This document shows, piece by piece, positions 61,548 through 64,000 of a stretch of DNA of 64,000 nt. This DNA comes from Paracoxiella cheracis (GTDB taxonomy: Bacteria > Pseudomonadota > Gammaproteobacteria > Coxiellales > Coxiellaceae): the NCBI RefSeq assembly GCF_049348705.1, contig NZ_CP186485.1, forward strand, positions 682,001 to 746,000. Direction: 5' to 3'. A model generated the notes under the pieces. The model did no database searches and was not told the origin of the DNA. It worked only from the letters and a program-made list of their open reading frames with translations. The first letter of the stretch is position 1. Every line of letters begins with the position of its first letter. Made by a program: the position numbers and the translations under genes.

Positions 61548-61594
61548 AAGTATGCTTTCGCATAAAAGTCAATAGGTAAGCATACTTTCTGATA
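61548..61594. promoter_or_regulatory. Two operator-like repeats at the lysis/lysogeny switch
   Basis: GTAAGTATGCTTTCGCATAAAA (from 61546) and GTAAGCATACTTTCTGATAAAA (from 61576) are direct repeats 30 bases apart. Their cores AAGTATGCTT and AAGCATACTT are also complements of each other, so each is quasi-palindromic. They lie between the divergent repressor and the early genes, the expected place for CI/Cro operators. Confidence 0.6.
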
Positions 61595-61644
61595 AAAAAT
61601 GTAAGATCTTTTACAATAGCAGCGAGGCAATATGAGGCAATATT

Positions 61645-62016
61645 ATGAAATTTGGTAAACGTTTTCGATCCTTACGGGCAACCTCTTGTGGCAATCAGGA
61701 GGGCTTGGCCAAAAAAATAGGCATTAGTCGGGTTGCCGTTTCCCAGTGGGAAGACGAAAAAGTTCAAAAAATATCATTAGACCCTTTCTTGCGTGCATGC
61801 GCAATTTTTGGCGTAAATCCATATCATTTAAGATACGGAAGCGATGTAAAAAAATATATACCCGAATATAACCCTGTAAAGATGTTTGGTGAATTTCAAG
61901 GTAATCAATCTTTAGAAATAGAGATAAACAAAAAAATAAATCGTATTAACTCATTGCTAGAAAAAATATCTACTGAAACAGAGGAATTAAAGTCTATCCT
62001 TTGTAAAATATCCTAA
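61645..62016 (+). CDS. XRE-family prophage repressor-like protein
   Basis: A 123-residue DNA-binding protein: FGKRFRSLRATSCGNQEGLAKKIGISRVAVSQWEDEKVQKISLDPFLRACAIFGVNPYHLRYG is a Cro/C1-type helix-turn-helix, followed by a coiled-coil-like tail (INKKINRINSLLEKISTETEELKSIL). It lacks the LexA-like peptidase domain, so release by RecA is not expected. Divergent from the early genes, with likely operators at 61548. It is the only plus-strand gene of the prophage block. Confidence 0.8.
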   Translation: MKFGKRFRSLRATSCGNQEGLAKKIGISRVAVSQWEDEKVQKISLDPFLRACAIFGVNPYHLRYGSDVKKYIPEYNPVKMFGEFQGNQSLEIEINKKINRINSLLEKISTETEELKSILCKIS

Positions 62017-62031
62017 TTGATTGTTGGTGAA

Positions 62032-62285
62032 CCGGCGTGCCGCTTATGCGCGTGATAGATTTTTACCCTCCTTGGAAAAAATCGACTCGCAAGCACACTA
62101 ATAGAGTTAAATATTACTGCTAGTGTTCAAGAAAACCAGCATACCTGACTCGACGCCGCCTAAAGATTTTTGCCACTCGCTACGCTGCCTACGGAACTCC
62201 GTTCCTTCGGCACTCCGCTCTGTCAAAAATCGGCGGCTGCCGCGGAATACTCGCCATCGGCTTCGCCTCTCCATGGCTCGCATCG
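62032..62285 (-). repeat. Divergent sixth member of the 249-bp repeat family
   Basis: Read on the minus strand it begins CGATGCGAGCCATGG and shares CATGG..GAG..GAAG, TATTCCGCGG, AAAAATCTTTA, GCGAGTCGATT and TCTATCACGCGCAT with the others, at about 254 bp. Stems are kept with changed bases: GCCGCC-GATTTTTG..CAAAAATC..GGCGGC, and GATTTTT/AAAAATC. It lies 15 bases after the repressor gene. Confidence 0.75.
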
Positions 62286-62372
62286 TAGCACATTTAGGAT
62301 ATTTTTTAAGAGCCGGTTCACCCTACCCCAAGATGTTCCGGACCTTAATTTAAAGTCGTCAATAAAATATTT

Positions 62373-62675
62373 TTAAAATCCATCTTCTCCGGTATTGTTA
62401 TTACCAAAATTATCAGAATAACTGCGGGAGTGTAAGCTTCCTCTTTCCCCCTCATCATATCCTGGTGTTCTATGACCTTCTTCTCCAGTATAGGGGTTTA
62501 CATTCCCTTTGCTTGAATAGTTATCATAACTATCACCATCGGGATTACTACGATAATGTGGCGCAACATAAGTTCCATTAGATCGCGTATAGCCATGCAC
62601 GTATACATCAGCAAATACAGCGGCATTGACGCTTAGTAAAGTTGCGGTTACAAGTATTATAAGTACCTTTTTCAT
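62373..62675 (-). CDS. Small secreted protein, unknown
   Basis: A 100-residue protein with a signal peptide (KKVLIILVTATLLSVNAAVFA) and a mature part rich in G, N, S and Y (VYVHGYTRSNGTYVAPHYRSNPDGDSYDNYSSKGNVNPYTGEEG). This VHGYTRSNGTYVAPHYRSNPDG..NPYTG pattern is a widespread short secreted family of unknown function, often found near phage or island genes. AAGGAAAA precedes the ATG. Confidence 0.75.
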   Translation of the reverse strand: MKKVLIILVTATLLSVNAAVFADVYVHGYTRSNGTYVAPHYRSNPDGDSYDNYSSKGNVNPYTGEEGHRTPGYDEGERGSLHSRSYSDNFGNNNTGEDGF

Positions 62676-62951
62676 ATATTTTCCTTTTTGTTTGTTTTTT
62701 GAGCAATGGGTTCAGCTCACTTTTTGTCTGCTTAATTGATTTTTGTATACTGAATACATTTTTCCCAATCATTCAGTCACATGAGCCTGCCATGGTATAT
62801 CTTAATCATCTAGTTCACAAACAAAATCTCTTAAAAAATACCACTCATTCTTAGCAAAGAAAAAAATCTTACGCAAAATGTAAATTTAATTGATTTTTTT
62901 TGAAAGTATATTTACAATTTTACTAAAGTTTACGAAACAGGAACCCCAAAC
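62676..62951. other. AT-rich stretch, nothing recognised
   Basis: No gene, repeat or clear terminator is visible. It likely holds the promoter of the secreted protein to its left and of the ankyrin pair to its right. Confidence 0.4.
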
Positions 62952-63044
62952 ATGGAACTTGACAGGAAAATGACCAGCTTAACACACGACTCTACCGAAC
63001 ACCCTGACGATTACTGGGAAGACTACGACAGCGCAGAGCTGTAG
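62952..63044 (+). CDS. Possible 30-residue acidic peptide
   Basis: ATG 62952, with ACAGGAAC upstream, opens ELDRKMTSLTHDSTEHPDDYWEDYDSAEL, ending TAG 63042-63044, 38 bases before the ankyrin gene. The acidic composition is not random-looking, but evidence is thin. Confidence 0.3.
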   Translation: MELDRKMTSLTHDSTEHPDDYWEDYDSAEL

Positions 63045-63082
63045 TGTCTAGGAATTGAACAATAGGAATAAGGAACAGGAAT

Positions 63083-63640
63083 ATGGAAAACACAACCGAA
63101 AATAAAAATGCAGCTCTAACAGGCGCCGCTAAGCGTGGCCACCTCGAATATGTGAAATCTCTCATTGAGAACGGTGCTGATATTCATGCCGATGATGATT
63201 ATGCGCTGAGATTGGCTGCCTATAGCGGTCATCTCGACGTGGTGAAGTATCTCGTTGATAACGGCTCTGATATTCATGCTTACGATGATTATGCGCTGAG
63301 ATGGGCTGCTGAAAACGGCTATCTCGACGTTGTGAAATATCTCGTCGAGAACGGTGCTGATATTCATGCTTGGGATGATTGTGCGCTGGCATGGGCTGCT
63401 GCAATCGGTCATCTCGATGTCGTGAAATATCTCGTCGAGAACGGTGCTGATATTCATGCCGATGATGATTGCGCGCTGGAATGGGCTGCTGAAAACGGCA
63501 ATATCGACGTGGTGAAATATCTCGTCGAGAACGGCGCTGATATTCATGCCGATGATGATTATGCGCTGAGATTGGCTGCTCGAAATGGTCATTTTGAGGT
63601 GGCGAAGTATCTCACTGCACTGGTGAGTGAAAAGGAGTAA
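63083..63640 (+). CDS. Ankyrin-repeat protein, 30-residue repeats
   Basis: A 185-residue protein made almost wholly of five tandem 30-residue ankyrin repeats (GHLDVVKYLVENGADIHADDDYALRWAAEN type), starting at about residue 18, plus a partial sixth (GHFEVAKYL) and the end TALVSEKE. Thirty-residue repeats with ADIHA-DDD-ALR are the form common in giant viruses and amoeba-associated bacteria, as against the usual 33. Such proteins mediate protein binding; some are effectors. There is no signal peptide. It is coupled to the next gene (AAAGGAGTAA overlapping its stop). Confidence 0.9.
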   Translation: MENTTENKNAALTGAAKRGHLEYVKSLIENGADIHADDDYALRLAAYSGHLDVVKYLVDNGSDIHAYDDYALRWAAENGYLDVVKYLVENGADIHAWDDCALAWAAAIGHLDVVKYLVENGADIHADDDCALEWAAENGNIDVVKYLVENGADIHADDDYALRLAARNGHFEVAKYLTALVSEKE

Positions 63641-63642
63641 TC

Positions 63643-64000
63643 ATGCCAGCAACACTAAAAAACATCATTGACCGCATTCATAGCAGACTGGAATACGAGC
63701 GCACGGCTTATCCCGATGTAGAGAAAACGTATTTAAAAATCCACCCCAGTGATTACACCGAATATGTAAAGCACGAGGGTCATGCAGATTTTTATTTTAC
63801 ATACACAGAGGGTGCAAAAACGCGCAAAGTGATTATCTCTCTCTATCCGCTGGGTCAATGCGCTGCAATGAATATGGCGGCCCCTTATTACAAACGGTTG
63901 CGACAGATTACGAGCGAAGCAACAGTGCATGATTCAAAGAAAACCACGATTGCGCTGGGCGATATAAAAAACATGCTGGATGACAGTATTCATGCGATTG
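63643..64000 (+). CDS. Unknown protein, cut by the window end
   Basis: ATG 63643 is two bases after the ankyrin stop, using AAAGGAG within that gene's end, so the two are co-translated. The 119 visible residues (PATLKNIIDRIHSRLEYERTAYPDVEKTYLKIHPSDYTEYVKHEGHADFYFTYTEGAKTRKVIISLYPLGQCAAMNMAAPYYKRL..) have no family I recognise. The charged, soluble character and coupling suggest a partner of the ankyrin protein, possibly a phage or island protein. Confidence 0.7.
   Translation, partial: MPATLKNIIDRIHSRLEYERTAYPDVEKTYLKIHPSDYTEYVKHEGHADFYFTYTEGAKTRKVIISLYPLGQCAAMNMAAPYYKRLRQITSEATVHDSKKTTIALGDIKNMLDDSIHAI

Noticed and set aside
63116..63592. 158-residue minus-strand ORF opposite the ankyrin gene
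   Set aside because: It is a shadow produced by the 90-bp repeat period of the ankyrin gene on the other strand.

Overview
The window looks like a chromosomal segment of a gammaproteobacterium, most probably of the Legionellales (Coxiellaceae/Legionellaceae-like). This rests on moderate-to-low GC, the gene orders fimV-truA-accD-folC-(SPOR)-cvpA-purF and recA-recX-alaS-lysC-csrA-tRNA-Ser(GCU), an amoeba-style ankyrin protein and a heavy load of insertion sequences. The species cannot be fixed from the sequence alone.

Layout. 1-3 kb: pabB (minus, cut by the window edge), a lipoprotein, tsaB and a secreted coiled-coil protein. 3.2-6 kb: an IS3-family element that itself received an IS1-family element and a 249-bp repeat, followed by the wreck of a TauD-like dioxygenase. 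6-11 kb: a nucleoside deoxyribosyltransferase-like gene, typA, a cluster of palindromes, a secreted cupin and an L,D-transpeptidase. 11-15.4 kb: an IS3 remnant, an IS407-group remnant, and an IS256-family element split by IS1. 15.5-23 kb: coaBC, a CHRD gene split by an IS4-like element, a DsbB/DsbA/metallo-hydrolase operon and a third IS1 copy. 23-39.6 kb: dense housekeeping genes (fimV-like, truA, accD, folC, cvpA, purF, dusA, rpmE, bolA, yciB, yciO, scpAB, rluB) and two MFS transporters. 39.6-41.1 kb: an IS481-like element. 41-54 kb: a MATCAP/QEGLA metallopeptidase-like protein, a glycosyltransferase, mltB, mutS, pncC, recA, recX, alaS, lysC and csrA. 54.2-55 kb: a 137-bp tandem array running into tRNA-Ser(GCU). 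55.5-62 kb: a second IS481-like copy and a decayed prophage (terminase, replication genes, small membrane proteins, repressor). 62-64 kb: a small secreted protein and an ankyrin-repeat gene coupled to a downstream gene.

The two most striking signals are regulatory and mobile. First, the array just upstream of tRNA-Ser, and two genes after csrA, contains eight hairpins whose loops are AAGGAA closed by AC/GU. This is the textbook high-affinity CsrA site, so the array looks like a CsrA-sequestering (CsrB/RsmZ-type) RNA made as the 5' leader of a tRNA. Second, a 249-bp, strongly structured repeat is present in five full copies. At four sites the empty target can be rebuilt exactly from another copy or from a reading frame, showing insertion without target duplication. 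A divergent sixth copy at 62 kb keeps the same stems through compensatory changes.

The housekeeping genes appear intact. Most of the damage is IS- or repeat-driven: a dioxygenase, a CHRD protein, an unknown ORF, a terminase and several transposases are broken. This fits a host-associated genome with recent IS expansion.
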